Source: Latilactobacillus curvatus JCM 1096 = DSM 20019
GTDB taxonomy: Bacteria; Bacillota; Bacilli; Lactobacillales; Lactobacillaceae
Length of the DNA stretch: 64,000 nucleotides
Direction of reading: 5' to 3'
Assembly: GCF_004101845.1 (NCBI RefSeq)
Contig: NZ_CP026116.1
Location: 1,116,001 to 1,180,000 of the forward strand
Of the stretch, positions 9,816-17,386 are shown piece after piece. The notes beneath the pieces are model-generated. The model saw only the letters and a list, made by a program, of their open reading frames with translations, had not been told where the DNA came from and did no database searches. The position numbers were made by a program, and so were the translations under genes. Each line of letters starts with the position of its first letter. The first letter of the stretch is position 1.

Positions 9816-10928
9816 ATATAAGTCTGCCGCTTCGTAATTATCGATTAAGGGTTGGATGGCTTGTCCGGTTGCTGTGACCGATCCAATCTGTTGATTGGTC
9901 GTGACGTTGTGCAAATTAAAGTACCAATCCGGTTTGATCTTCATCTGTGTTTGAATTAATGACCGTTGTGCTTCTTGAATCCCTAAGGTCATCCCCGCAT
10001 TATTGAGGCGTGATGGGCCGACTGCCAACTGACAGATGGCCTTCAAATGATATTCATATTGCGAGAAATTCAAGGTATGTGTCAAGACATCGCCCGTTGC
10101 GTGCGGTGTTGGCATAATTCGTTTCACATAAATATTCATAGCGGGTGTTAAAAAGAATTCAACCCCAAAAACACCTGTATAGTCTAATTTTTCCCCAATT
10201 AAGTGGGCTAATCGATTAATTTCAGTCGCAACATCTTGATTAATCCGTGCTGGCACAAGCGACATTTTCAAGCGATGATCTTCAAACTCATTTTCGATGA
10301 CTGGCAGTGTCACACACTTACCATCTTCAGTTTTAACGACCATCACTGATAGTTCTTGTGCGTCGGGAATCCAAGATTCTAAAATATAAGTCCCCAACTC
10401 AAGGGCAGCTTCAATGTTTTCAAGGTCACTCGGTTGTTGAATAAAACGTTGATACTGCTTACCGTAACCTTTTTGAATGGGTTTTAAGATACATGGATAT
10501 CCGATTGAATCGATTGCATCTTGAATATCATCTACATCAACAACTGTCGCATAGGGCGGAATATTGATATTTAAATCACTCAAAAAGACTTTTTCGAGGT
10601 ACCGATCTTGCGTCACAGACAACACACTACTGCCTTGAGGTAGATAATAATGTTGTGCCAGTTGTTCGAGCACTGTCTCATCTAATAATTCATTCGTATA
10701 GGTCAACACTTGACTGACTTCACCGAGTTGGACTAATGTTTGATAATCATTGAATTCACCATCGATCTGACTATCAATTAAACGTGCAAATGAGGTATTT
10801 TGCATCTGCGGGGTCACAATCGCGGCTGCCCGATACCCCATTTCTTTTGCTTTGAGCGCCAACATATAGGCCCGTTGATCATTTCCAATAATTCCGATGG
10901 TTTGTCCTGGATAAATAACTGGCATCAT
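9813..10928 (-). CDS. Degenerate PurK-like ATP-grasp protein
   Basis: About 371 residues resembling PurK (N5-carboxyaminoimidazole ribonucleotide synthase). The start MMPVIYPGQTIGIIG follows a weak AGG site at the right distance; longer upstream starts lack one. The family's N-terminal GGGQLGRM is replaced by GNDQRAYM. The C-terminal EIAPRPHNSGH-type motif is VKRIMPTPHATGD. The central ATP-grasp core (YPCILKP...GYGKQ, GVFGVEFFL) is kept. It sits directly upstream of purB, the classic purK-purB order. It may have a changed substrate or be non-catalytic. Confidence 0.7.
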   Translation of the reverse strand: MMPVIYPGQTIGIIGNDQRAYMLALKAKEMGYRAAAIVTPQMQNTSFARLIDSQIDGEFNDYQTLVQLGEVSQVLTYTNELLDETVLEQLAQHYYLPQGSSVLSVTQDRYLEKVFLSDLNINIPPYATVVDVDDIQDAIDSIGYPCILKPIQKGYGKQYQRFIQQPSDLENIEAALELGTYILESWIPDAQELSVMVVKTEDGKCVTLPVIENEFEDHRLKMSLVPARINQDVATEINRLAHLIGEKLDYTGVFGVEFFLTPAMNIYVKRIMPTPHATGDVLTHTLNFSQYEYHLKAICQLAVGPSRLNNAGMTLGIQEAQRSLIQTQMKIKPDWYFNLHNVTTNQQIGSVTATGQAIQPLIDNYEAADLY

Positions 10929-10965
10929 ATTACCTGCTTTCCTGTTCACCAAACTGTATACCCTT

Positions 10966-10971
10966 ATTATA
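10966..10971 (-). promoter_or_regulatory. Probable -10 box for the PurK-like/purB transcript
   Basis: A consensus TATAAT on the minus strand about 40 bp before the chosen start. No good -35 at 17 bp is seen, so support is partial. Confidence 0.4.
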
Positions 10972-11027
10972 GCGAATTTAAGCGTTGTCTGCCTAATACT
11001 TTCCTCCATGATAACAAATTTTTAGAC

Positions 11028-11052
11028 AAAAAAAGAGTGCCTATCAGCACTC
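11028..11052 (-). terminator. Terminator of xpt
   Basis: Stem GAGTGC-loop-GCACTC followed by seven T on the minus strand, just after the xpt stop. It separates xpt from the PurK-like gene. Confidence 0.85.
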
Positions 11053-11065
11053 CGTTAAATAACAT

Positions 11066-11647
11066 TTATTTATTTTCGTCTAAAAAGACGACTTGACCGT
11101 CTTCAAACGCTGCAATTCGTGCTAAAGATTCCACTTGAATGCCGCGTTGATCTAACAATTCGCGACCTTTTTGGAAAGTCTTTTCGATGACAATCCCGAC
11201 ACCTTCAAGTTGTGCGCCGGCTTCTTCAATAATAGAAAGTAAGCCTTCAACCGCTTGCCCGTTGGCTAAGAAATCATCAATCACTAAAACGCGATCGTCT
11301 GCATTCAGAAACTTCTTCGAAATTGAAATGTGGTTATTCACTTTCTTCGTATATGAATAAACCGTTGCACTGTACATGTTATCTTGTAACGTCAAACTCT
11401 TGTGCTTTCTTGCAAAAACAACGGGAACGTGGAATGCTAAGCCCGCGAAAACAGCGGGCGCAATGCCAGATGATTCAACCGTTAGGATTTTAGTAATCTT
11501 CTTATCCTTAAATAAGCGTTGGAATTCTTCACCCATTGCAGCCATTAAATCTGGATCCACTTGGTGATTTAAGAAGTTATCGACCTTCAATACGTCTTGA
11601 CCTAATACTTGACCATCTTTTTTAATGCGTTCCTCTAATAGTCGCAC
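11066..11647 (-). CDS. xpt: Xanthine phosphoribosyltransferase
   Basis: A 193-residue enzyme that makes XMP from xanthine and PRPP (purine salvage). The PRPP-binding motif [13 protein letters not shown] is at 120-132; length fits the family. The start is GTG, six bases after AAAGGAGAG. It has its own promoter and terminator. No purine riboswitch is evident in the leader, unlike xpt of Bacillus. Confidence 0.95.
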   Translation of the reverse strand: MRLLEERIKKDGQVLGQDVLKVDNFLNHQVDPDLMAAMGEEFQRLFKDKKITKILTVESSGIAPAVFAGLAFHVPVVFARKHKSLTLQDNMYSATVYSYTKKVNNHISISKKFLNADDRVLVIDDFLANGQAVEGLLSIIEEAGAQLEGVGIVIEKTFQKGRELLDQRGIQVESLARIAAFEDGQVVFLDENK

Positions 11648-11732
11648 GCTGAGCTCTCCTTTGTAGCATCGTTAAACATCACTACCGATAGTAGTAACGA
11701 CTAATAATGTTTTCTGAAATTGAATTAAAAAT

Positions 11733-11761
11733 AGATTACCACAAAAAAAGCAACACAACAA
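11733..11761 (-). promoter_or_regulatory. Promoter of xpt
   Basis: -35 TTGTTG (11756-11761) and -10 TAATCT (11733-11738) with a 17-bp spacer. The leader of about 80 nt includes a small ACTAC/GTAGT hairpin. Confidence 0.55.
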
Positions 11762-11788
11762 GCTCAAATCCAGTTATTCAGCGATTTG

Positions 11789-11830
11789 AAAAGAGCCTGT
11801 CACAAACCGGAATTTGTGGCAATCTCTTTT
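11789..11830 (-). terminator. Terminator after the glucosaminidase gene
   Basis: Long imperfect stem AAAAGAG...CACAAA with TTTGTG...CTCTTTT on the minus strand, 48 bp after the stop at 11878. Confidence 0.75.
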
Positions 11831-11877
11831 GAGATTAATTAGTAGCAGATTTCCCATGATTTGTTTCATAGCATTCT

Positions 11878-12555
11878 TTATTGATCATATTGGTCGAGGT
11901 GGTAAGCCTTAACGAGCTCAATTAACTTCGCTGGATAATCAGGGTCAGTCGCATAGCCGTCTTGCTGTAAAGCATGGGCAGCTTGCTCATAATTAGTGGC
12001 CGCGATTACGTGTGCATACTGCGTCCGGTTCCAAGAGGTCCCATAAGCAAACAATTGTACATGGTCAAGCATCGATTCTTGATAATTGTTATATACTCTA
12101 AAACGCGCTGTTGTCGTTACCCACTGACCATTTAAATATTCCTTGGTCGTCATTTCCTTAGTGTTGGCCTCATTATCACCCTTAATACCGAAATAATTAT
12201 GGTATTGCGCAGCAAGTGAGCTCTTCCCCCAATCACTTTCTAAAATAGCTTGCGCTAAAGTAATACTTGGTAAAACATGATATTTCGTCTGTAATTCTTG
12301 GGCATATGGCACCATTTTTTTAATAAACGCTTGCTTCTTAGCTTGGCGCGATTGTTGTTCCTGTCTGGCTTGATCGGCAAGTTCTTCTTGGGCCTTTTGT
12401 CCATTATACCGAACTAATAAAACGAGCCCAATTCCGAGAATAAATAGACTCACTAAAACGACCACTAGCCAATCGGTTGGGTGGCGTCTCTTCTTAGAAT
12501 AGTAGTTAGCTGTTGGTTTGCGTTTTGTCGTCTTGCGTTTACGTTTTTTTGCCAA
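11878..12555 (-). CDS. Membrane-anchored peptidoglycan glucosaminidase (GH73, LytG/FlgJ type)
   Basis: A 225-residue cell-wall hydrolase predicted to cut after N-acetylglucosamine. It has a very basic N-terminus, one membrane segment (about 29-48), a charged helical linker (55-80) and a GH73 domain to the end. The catalytic Glu is probably E106 in AILESDWGKS; YHNYFGIKGD is also typical. It is monocistronic, with its own terminator. The exact bond cleaved is inferred from the family. Confidence 0.88.
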   Translation of the reverse strand: MAKKRKRKTTKRKPTANYYSKKRRHPTDWLVVVLVSLFILGIGLVLLVRYNGQKAQEELADQARQEQQSRQAKKQAFIKKMVPYAQELQTKYHVLPSITLAQAILESDWGKSSLAAQYHNYFGIKGDNEANTKEMTTKEYLNGQWVTTTARFRVYNNYQESMLDHVQLFAYGTSWNRTQYAHVIAATNYEQAAHALQQDGYATDPDYPAKLIELVKAYHLDQYDQ

Positions 12556-12666
12556 TCCTCTGCCTCAACTTTATCTGAATCTATTCTATATTGTACACAA
12601 ATTCATTCAGAACACCAATCTTTAATTTGTAACCCCCCTTTAATTTCTATTTAGCGCTTTTATTGC

Positions 12667-12672
12667 TATAAT
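12667..12672 (+). promoter_or_regulatory. -10 box of the Gfo/Idh/MocA gene
   Basis: A consensus TATAAT about 40 bp before the TTG start. The -35 region is poor. Confidence 0.45.
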
Positions 12673-12712
12673 ATTGGCTGTAACCGATTACGATAGTAAA
12701 GGACTGATTTTA

Positions 12713-13699
12713 TTGACAACGCTTAACTGGGGAATTATCGGCTTAGGCAATATCGCCAATAGTTTCGCAACTTATTTTAACCAACCTGATGGTCACATTT
12801 ATGGGGCTGCTTCTCGTTCACTCGATAAGGCACAAGCCTTTGCCGACCAATACAATATTCCACATGCATTCGGTAGTTATGCCGACATGCTCGGTGATGA
12901 CAACATCGACATCGTCTACATTGCAACCCCCCACAATTATCACTTCGAAAGCATTATGGCGAGTCTTGAAGCCGGTAAACACGTCTTCTGTGAAAAAGCG
13001 ATTACGATGAACCGCCGCGAACTCAATGTAGCAAAGGCTCTTGCTAACGAAAAGCACTTGATATTAGCTGAAGCAATGACCATTTATCACATGCCATTGT
13101 TTGCTGAGATTGAACGCCAACAAGTCGCTAATCACTTGGGCGCTTTAAAATCAATTCAAGTCTCTTTTGGAAGTTATAAAGAGCTTGATCCAAACAATCG
13201 CTTCTTCAGTCCCGCACTTGCCGGCGGTGCAATGCTTGATATTGGTGTTTATGCCCTCTCATTTGCACGTCGGATGTTAACTGCTAAACCAGAACTTGTA
13301 GCGACGCAATGGGTGCCATCAGAATCCGGTGTTGATCAGCAATCAACATTACTTTTAAATAATGCCAAGCATGAAATGGTGACTGTTACCTTAAACATTC
13401 ATGCGAAGATGCCTAAACAAGGTGTTCTCGTTTATGAAAATGGCTATGTCACCGTTGACGATTATCCACGGCCTGACAAAGCCACCCTCACTTTCCCAGA
13501 TGGTCGCGTTGAGACCATTCAAGCGGGTGACGCAACCAACGCAATGAACTATGAACTCCATGATTTCCAAGAAACAGTGCGCGGAAATCAATCAAACGAT
13601 ACCCTCGAATTATCAAGCGATGTCATGGACATCATGTCAGACGCACGTGCTGAATGGGGCTTTGTCTATCCATTTGAAAAACGCACTGATCTCGATTAA
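12713..13699 (+). CDS. Gfo/Idh/MocA-family oxidoreductase
   Basis: A 328-residue NAD(P)-dependent dehydrogenase-type protein. The Rossmann motif GIIGLGNIA is near residues 7-15, and EKAITMN matches the family's EKP motif with Ala for Pro. The TTG at 12713 is chosen because AAAGGA is about 9 bp upstream; the frame extends further but without a ribosome site. Substrate is unknown (sugar, inositol or dihydrodiol types are possible). It stands alone between divergent and convergent neighbours. Confidence 0.85.
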   Translation: MTTLNWGIIGLGNIANSFATYFNQPDGHIYGAASRSLDKAQAFADQYNIPHAFGSYADMLGDDNIDIVYIATPHNYHFESIMASLEAGKHVFCEKAITMNRRELNVAKALANEKHLILAEAMTIYHMPLFAEIERQQVANHLGALKSIQVSFGSYKELDPNNRFFSPALAGGAMLDIGVYALSFARRMLTAKPELVATQWVPSESGVDQQSTLLLNNAKHEMVTVTLNIHAKMPKQGVLVYENGYVTVDDYPRPDKATLTFPDGRVETIQAGDATNAMNYELHDFQETVRGNQSNDTLELSSDVMDIMSDARAEWGFVYPFEKRTDLD

Positions 13700-13706
13700 T
13701 CCATTC

Positions 13707-13737
13707 AAAAAACCTGGCCAATTTGGTCAGGTTTTTT
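13707..13737. terminator. Bidirectional terminator
   Basis: AAAAAACCTGGCC-loop-GGTCAGGTTTTTT between the convergent oxidoreductase and acetyltransferase genes. Confidence 0.9.
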
Positions 13738-14192
13738 TAGAGTATTTTAGCGAGAACCACCATATCTTTTAGGCGAATCCCATTTTCATAGATTGGCGTT
13801 TGATATTGGTCGAAGAAGTTTTTGCGAATTTGTTCGAACCGAAAGCCTTGACGCAAATAACAACCAATTGCTGCCAAACTGCCGTCCCCAGTGCCAACTA
13901 GCAATGATTGAAACCCTTGGTCAATTGCAATCGTCTGAATTTGAGTCATCATTTGCCCACCGAATCCTCGATGCTGCCATTCTGGCCGTACCGCAATATT
14001 TTTAAGTTCTACCTGCTGATTGTTGAGTGCCATCAGATGGAAGACCCCGATGACTTGCTGCTGATCGCTTACGGTGTAAAATTGCCCATGCATCAAATAG
14101 CGTTCAATCATGCCGACTTCTTCATCCGCTAACAATAGATCATCCAGCCACTGTCGCCGTGCTGCGCCCTCAATCAATTGATACGTTAACAT
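13737..14192 (-). CDS. GNAT-family N-acetyltransferase
   Basis: About 151 residues with the GNAT acetyl-CoA signature (VRPEWQHRGFGGQMM, near 75-90) and the following IGCYLRQGF segment. ATG 14192 is chosen over an upstream TTG because GGTGGTGAG precedes it at normal spacing. The acyl acceptor is unknown. It lies between the oxidoreductase (convergent) and the cold-shock gene, each with its own terminator. Confidence 0.85.
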   Translation of the reverse strand: MLTYQLIEGAARRQWLDDLLLADEEVGMIERYLMHGQFYTVSDQQQVIGVFHLMALNNQQVELKNIAVRPEWQHRGFGGQMMTQIQTIAIDQGFQSLLVGTGDGSLAAIGCYLRQGFRFEQIRKNFFDQYQTPIYENGIRLKDMVVLAKIL

Positions 14193-14212
14193 CTCCAGCT
14201 CACCACCCAATC

Positions 14213-14254
14213 AAAAAAAGGGGTCGCGACAAAATTGCTTTTGCCGCGACCCCT
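14213..14254 (-). terminator. Terminator of the cold-shock gene
   Basis: Stem AGGGGTCGCG/CGCGACCCCT with a further inner pairing, followed by seven T on the minus strand. Confidence 0.9.
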
Positions 14255-14269
14255 AGGTTAATTTTTAAA

Positions 14270-14470
14270 TTAGTTTTTGTTTACGTTAACAGCTTGTGGG
14301 CCGCGGTCGCTTTCTTCGATATCGAAAGAAACGCTTTGACCTTCTTCAAGAGTCTTGTAGCCTTCACCTTGGATAGCTGAGAAATGTACGAATACATCAC
14401 TACCATCTTCGCGAGTTACAAAGCCGTAACCTTTTTCTGCGTTAAACCATTTTACAGTTCCGTTTTCCAT
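14270..14470 (-). CDS. csp: Cold-shock protein (CspA family)
   Basis: A 66-residue single OB-fold RNA chaperone. RNP1 KGYGFV is at 13-18 and RNP2 VFVHF at 26-30. AGGAGG precedes the ATG. A leader of about 110 nt lies between the promoter and start, as is usual for cold-regulated csp mRNAs. Confidence 0.97.
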   Translation of the reverse strand: MENGTVKWFNAEKGYGFVTREDGSDVFVHFSAIQGEGYKTLEEGQSVSFDIEESDRGPQAVNVNKN

Positions 14471-14587
14471 GAGAAAAATCCTCCTTGTGTCGATGACACA
14501 TTATAAATTTGTGTATTTCTGGTGGTCCGATGGAAGAAAGTTCTTTTGGAAACATTCGTACCGCAACCATTCAAAAAGTACAAACAT

Positions 14588-14616
14588 AGTGTAACACAGG
14601 CAACAACCATTGGCAA
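14588..14616 (-). promoter_or_regulatory. Promoter of csp
   Basis: -35 TTGCCA (14611-14616) and -10 TACACT (14588-14593), 17-bp spacer. This places the start of transcription about 110 nt before the ATG. Confidence 0.55.
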
Positions 14617-14780
14617 CCATTTGGCAATAAAAATAAACCGTTTTCTATCACGGACAATCAGCATCCGTGTTTTTAGACAAGTGTTATTTTATATGTTGAA
14701 TCATGCCCCAAATGATTTGGCTTTTTGCTTTAATTACGTTAAGATAGCAGTATAACTTTTTCTCATTGGAGTACTTGCTT

Positions 14781-15419
14781 ATGCTAAAACTATTGAAACG
14801 GCTATTACCAATTATCTTCATCGGGGTGAGCCTAGCCGCTTGCCAAAAACCGATGGATACTAAACATCAACTCCAAGCCGATATGCAAACCGTTGAAGAT
14901 GCGACTAAGCAACAACGAACAGCTCTTTCAACCCTCGAAACAATCGGCGATCCAGTTCCTGATAACTATCTCACGATTCAAAAAAAATATCCCGACGAAA
15001 ATCTATTAACGATTGAAGATACTAAGATTGCGACGACTGCGGCCAAGCGCGAAGCAGCCTTTCAAAGTCTTAAAGAACAACAAGCTGTGCTCAAACCGGT
15101 CATTAAACGCCTCACCAAACTGGTCAAGCAAGAAAACGATGAATTGCCGATTGAACAAGTCAAAGATTTAAATCAAAGTCTTAAGATTTCGACACTTGAT
15201 TATACAACCTTGGCCACCTTCTACAACGCGGCCACTAAAGCATCTGATGAATTTTACAGCGACCATACAGATGCTGATGCAGACGAAGACAGTCTTAAAT
15301 CACCAATCAATCGTTTAAATCAATATTACAGTTCAGTTTATCAACAAGCCGAAATTGCTAAGGTCAACATGAACACAGTTGCTGCGCATGCTAAGAAAGT
15401 GCAAAAACAACTGGAATAA
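14781..15419 (+). CDS. YkyA-like secreted lipoprotein
   Basis: A 212-residue lipoprotein with signal peptide and lipobox SLAAC (Cys21). The rest is charged and helical, resembling the YkyA family of putative cell-wall-binding lipoproteins. ATG 14781 has TTGGAG upstream; the TTG at 14766 would lie on that site. The family function is not established. It is monocistronic with a strong terminator. Confidence 0.7.
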   Translation: MLKLLKRLLPIIFIGVSLAACQKPMDTKHQLQADMQTVEDATKQQRTALSTLETIGDPVPDNYLTIQKKYPDENLLTIEDTKIATTAAKREAAFQSLKEQQAVLKPVIKRLTKLVKQENDELPIEQVKDLNQSLKISTLDYTTLATFYNAATKASDEFYSDHTDADADEDSLKSPINRLNQYYSSVYQQAEIAKVNMNTVAAHAKKVQKQLE

Positions 15420-15421
15420 AC

Positions 15422-15465
15422 AAAAAAGGAGTTGGACAAAGTCACGTTTGTCCAACTCCTTTTTT
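15422..15465. terminator. Bidirectional terminator
   Basis: A 19-bp perfect stem (15422-15440 with 15447-15465), A tract left and T tract right, between convergent genes. Confidence 0.93.
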
Positions 15466-15526
15466 CAATCTTTAATTATTCAACCCGTGGCGGACCACAA
15501 TCGTCGGCTGTAGCTACCCGCACTTG

Positions 15527-16126
15527 TTATTGCGTCCGTTTAAACCGCATGAGTGGTGTTGCGACTAGTGGTGTCACCACAGCTGCTAAGGTTGCTTCCA
15601 TTACAGCATTTAACGCAACAACGCCAAGCATCACGATGATTAAATGGGTCGGATCAGTATGATACATCCCTGCCGCTTGGTGTCCGTAAAGCACACGCGT
15701 TAAGCCAATCACTAAAATGGTATTGATTAAAGCCCCGAAAATCCCAGCTAAAGCCATTGCACCGGTTTTACGAATTTTAGTTTGATATAAGTGTTGGAAC
15801 GTAAAGCCAGCAATCATCCCAGCCATCAACCGCGGTAAAATAGCGATAATTGGATTTTGAAAGATTAAAAGTGAAAGCGGATCGCCTGGAGAGGTATAGG
15901 CTCTAAATAATGAAATCAAACCCCAAATTAATCCTAGAATCGCCCCTTGGCGTGTGCCCAGGATCACGGCCCCAATAATGACCGTTAAATGAATTGTTGT
16001 TACGGCTGGTAGCCCAGGAATGATATTAATATAACCGACCATCGGAATAAAACTTTGAATGATTAAAAAAGCGGTTAAAATCGCCATAATACTAATCGTA
16101 TAAGCTGCTGAATTTTTATGTGTCAT
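15527..16126 (-). CDS. ECF transporter S component (vitamin uptake, possibly pantothenate)
   Basis: A 199-residue integral membrane protein with about six hydrophobic segments. The pattern IIPGLPAVTTIHLTVIIGA...GAILGLIWGL resembles the substrate-binding S subunits that pair with the EcfAA'T module. PanT-like (pantothenate) is my best guess from similarity; other vitamins are possible. The ATG has AGGAG upstream. The promoter leaves only a short leader, so no vitamin riboswitch controls it. The energising module is not in this window. Confidence 0.75.
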   Translation of the reverse strand: MTHKNSAAYTISIMAILTAFLIIQSFIPMVGYINIIPGLPAVTTIHLTVIIGAVILGTRQGAILGLIWGLISLFRAYTSPGDPLSLLIFQNPIIAILPRLMAGMIAGFTFQHLYQTKIRKTGAMALAGIFGALINTILVIGLTRVLYGHQAAGMYHTDPTHLIIVMLGVVALNAVMEATLAAVVTPLVATPLMRFKRTQ

Positions 16127-16158
16127 CCTAACTGACTCCTAAACTGAATTTATTGCTC

Positions 16159-16187
16159 ATTATAGCGATTTGTCACCCTAGTTTCAA
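16159..16187 (-). promoter_or_regulatory. Promoter of the ECF S-component gene
   Basis: -35 TTGAAA (16182-16187), 17-bp spacer, -10 TATAAT (16159-16164). Confidence 0.7.
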
Positions 16188-16205
16188 TCATTTACATCAA
16201 GGGAC

Positions 16206-16235
16206 AAAAAAAGGTAATTCCAATTGGAATTACCT
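16206..16235 (-). terminator. Terminator after tRNA-Leu
   Basis: AGGTAATTCC-loop-GGAATTACCT followed by a T run on the minus strand, 14 bp after the tRNA. Confidence 0.85.
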
Positions 16236-16248
16236 AACTGAATTATGA

Positions 16249-16333
16249 TGCGGGTGAGAAGACTCGAACTTCCACCGGGAAAATTCCCGACAAGATCCTT
16301 AATCTTGCGCGTCTGCCATTCCGCCACACCCGC
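16249..16333 (-). tRNA. tRNA-Leu (UAA)
   Basis: 85 nt; acceptor stem GCGGGTG/CACCCGC with discriminator A; long variable arm as in class II tRNAs; anticodon loop TTAAGGA gives anticodon TAA. CCA is not encoded. Confidence 0.95.
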
Positions 16334-16423
16334 GTAACTTGCTTTATCACTTTAAGCCACGTACATTAGTATAAGAGAAACGATGATTGAAGTCAATTAA
16401 AATTTTACTTTGGAGACGATTAC

Positions 16424-16888
16424 ATGCCCATTATCCCCGCTAAACTAACCGATATTGCCAAATTAACCACCCTGTATCAACAATTAACGACTGAAATGCA
16501 TGTGCTACAACCCACTAATTACCAAGCTGATTACACGCCTGAGTTCTTTGACTGGCAACAAATGATAACTGATCCACTACAAGCAGTCTTTGTTCATCAA
16601 AACCAAGATGCGCAAATCGATGCCTTTTGTCACGTTACAACAGCCCAAACAAGTCCCTCACCCTTGTTTATCGCACACCGCTTTGCTTATCTCACAACAC
16701 TGTATGTTGCACCAGAGGCACGCCGCCACCACGTCGCTACACAACTGCTATCGTCCGCAAAGCAATGGCAACAAACACAAGCGCTCGATTATTTAGAACT
16801 AACCGTGTTAGGGAATAATCCGGCTGCGTTGGCCCTCTATCAGAAGCTGGGCTACACCACTCAGAATCAAACTTTACGCGCCAACTAA
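16424..16888 (+). CDS. GNAT-family N-acetyltransferase
   Basis: 154 residues with GNAT core LTTLYVAPEARRHHVATQLL (about 88-107) and the C-terminal NPAALALYQKLGY motif. TTTGGAG precedes the ATG. Substrate unknown. It is a single gene, ended by a bidirectional terminator. Confidence 0.87.
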   Translation: MPIIPAKLTDIAKLTTLYQQLTTEMHVLQPTNYQADYTPEFFDWQQMITDPLQAVFVHQNQDAQIDAFCHVTTAQTSPSPLFIAHRFAYLTTLYVAPEARRHHVATQLLSSAKQWQQTQALDYLELTVLGNNPAALALYQKLGYTTQNQTLRAN

Positions 16889-16925
16889 AAAAAGGCCACC
16901 CCTAAACATAGGGGTGGCCTTTTTT
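16887..16925. terminator. Bidirectional terminator
   Basis: Perfect stem AAAAAAGGCCACCCCTA...TAGGGGTGGCCTTTTTT between convergent genes. Confidence 0.93.
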
Positions 16926-17386
16926 CATTGAATTTGTGTGGTTTGATAAATCAGTCGTCCATGACACCGCCGACAAACATAGCGAGCCGTATTCATTCGA
17001 CGGCGACGTGGATAGACTTGTCCACAGTCTGAACATTTATAAATCACAATTTTGCTCGATTTAGCTGTCTTTTGTGCAGCTGGTGCATAGCGCGCACCCC
17101 CGACTTGTGCAAGTAATTGTTTAAACTCTGCGTCTCGATGACGGTAACCGCGATGCAACAGATGCAGGTGATAATGGCAAAGCTCATGCTTAATCACCCC
17201 TTCTAAGGTCTGTGTATCATGTTCGGTCAACATCTTTGGATTGATATCGATATGATGATCCTGTAAATGATAGCGCCCGCCGGTTGTTTTTAAACGCCGA
17301 TTGAGATTTGCTTGATGCACAAACGGCCGATTAAAAAACTGCAACGATAACCGTTCAATCAATTCAGTTAAGGCTTGATCAGTCAT
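16925..17386 (-). CDS. SprT-like zinc metalloprotein
   Basis: 153 residues. The SprT-like HExxH motif is H67-E-L-C-H71, and a C-terminal zinc ribbon has C118/C121 and C138/C141. The start ATG overlaps the tex stop (ATGACTGA), so translation is coupled to tex. tex followed by a SprT-like gene is a common Lactobacillales pair. The bacterial role is not well defined; eukaryotic relatives are DNA-protein crosslink proteases. Confidence 0.92.
   Translation of the reverse strand: MTDQALTELIERLSLQFFNRPFVHQANLNRRLKTTGGRYHLQDHHIDINPKMLTEHDTQTLEGVIKHELCHYHLHLLHRGYRHRDAEFKQLLAQVGGARYAPAAQKTAKSSKIVIYKCSDCGQVYPRRRRMNTARYVCRRCHGRLIYQTTQIQ

Noticed and set aside
11648-11770. Possible purine riboswitch before xpt
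   Set aside because: The leader lacks the conserved TATAATCC/ATATGG-type core of the guanine riboswitch; only a small hairpin is present.
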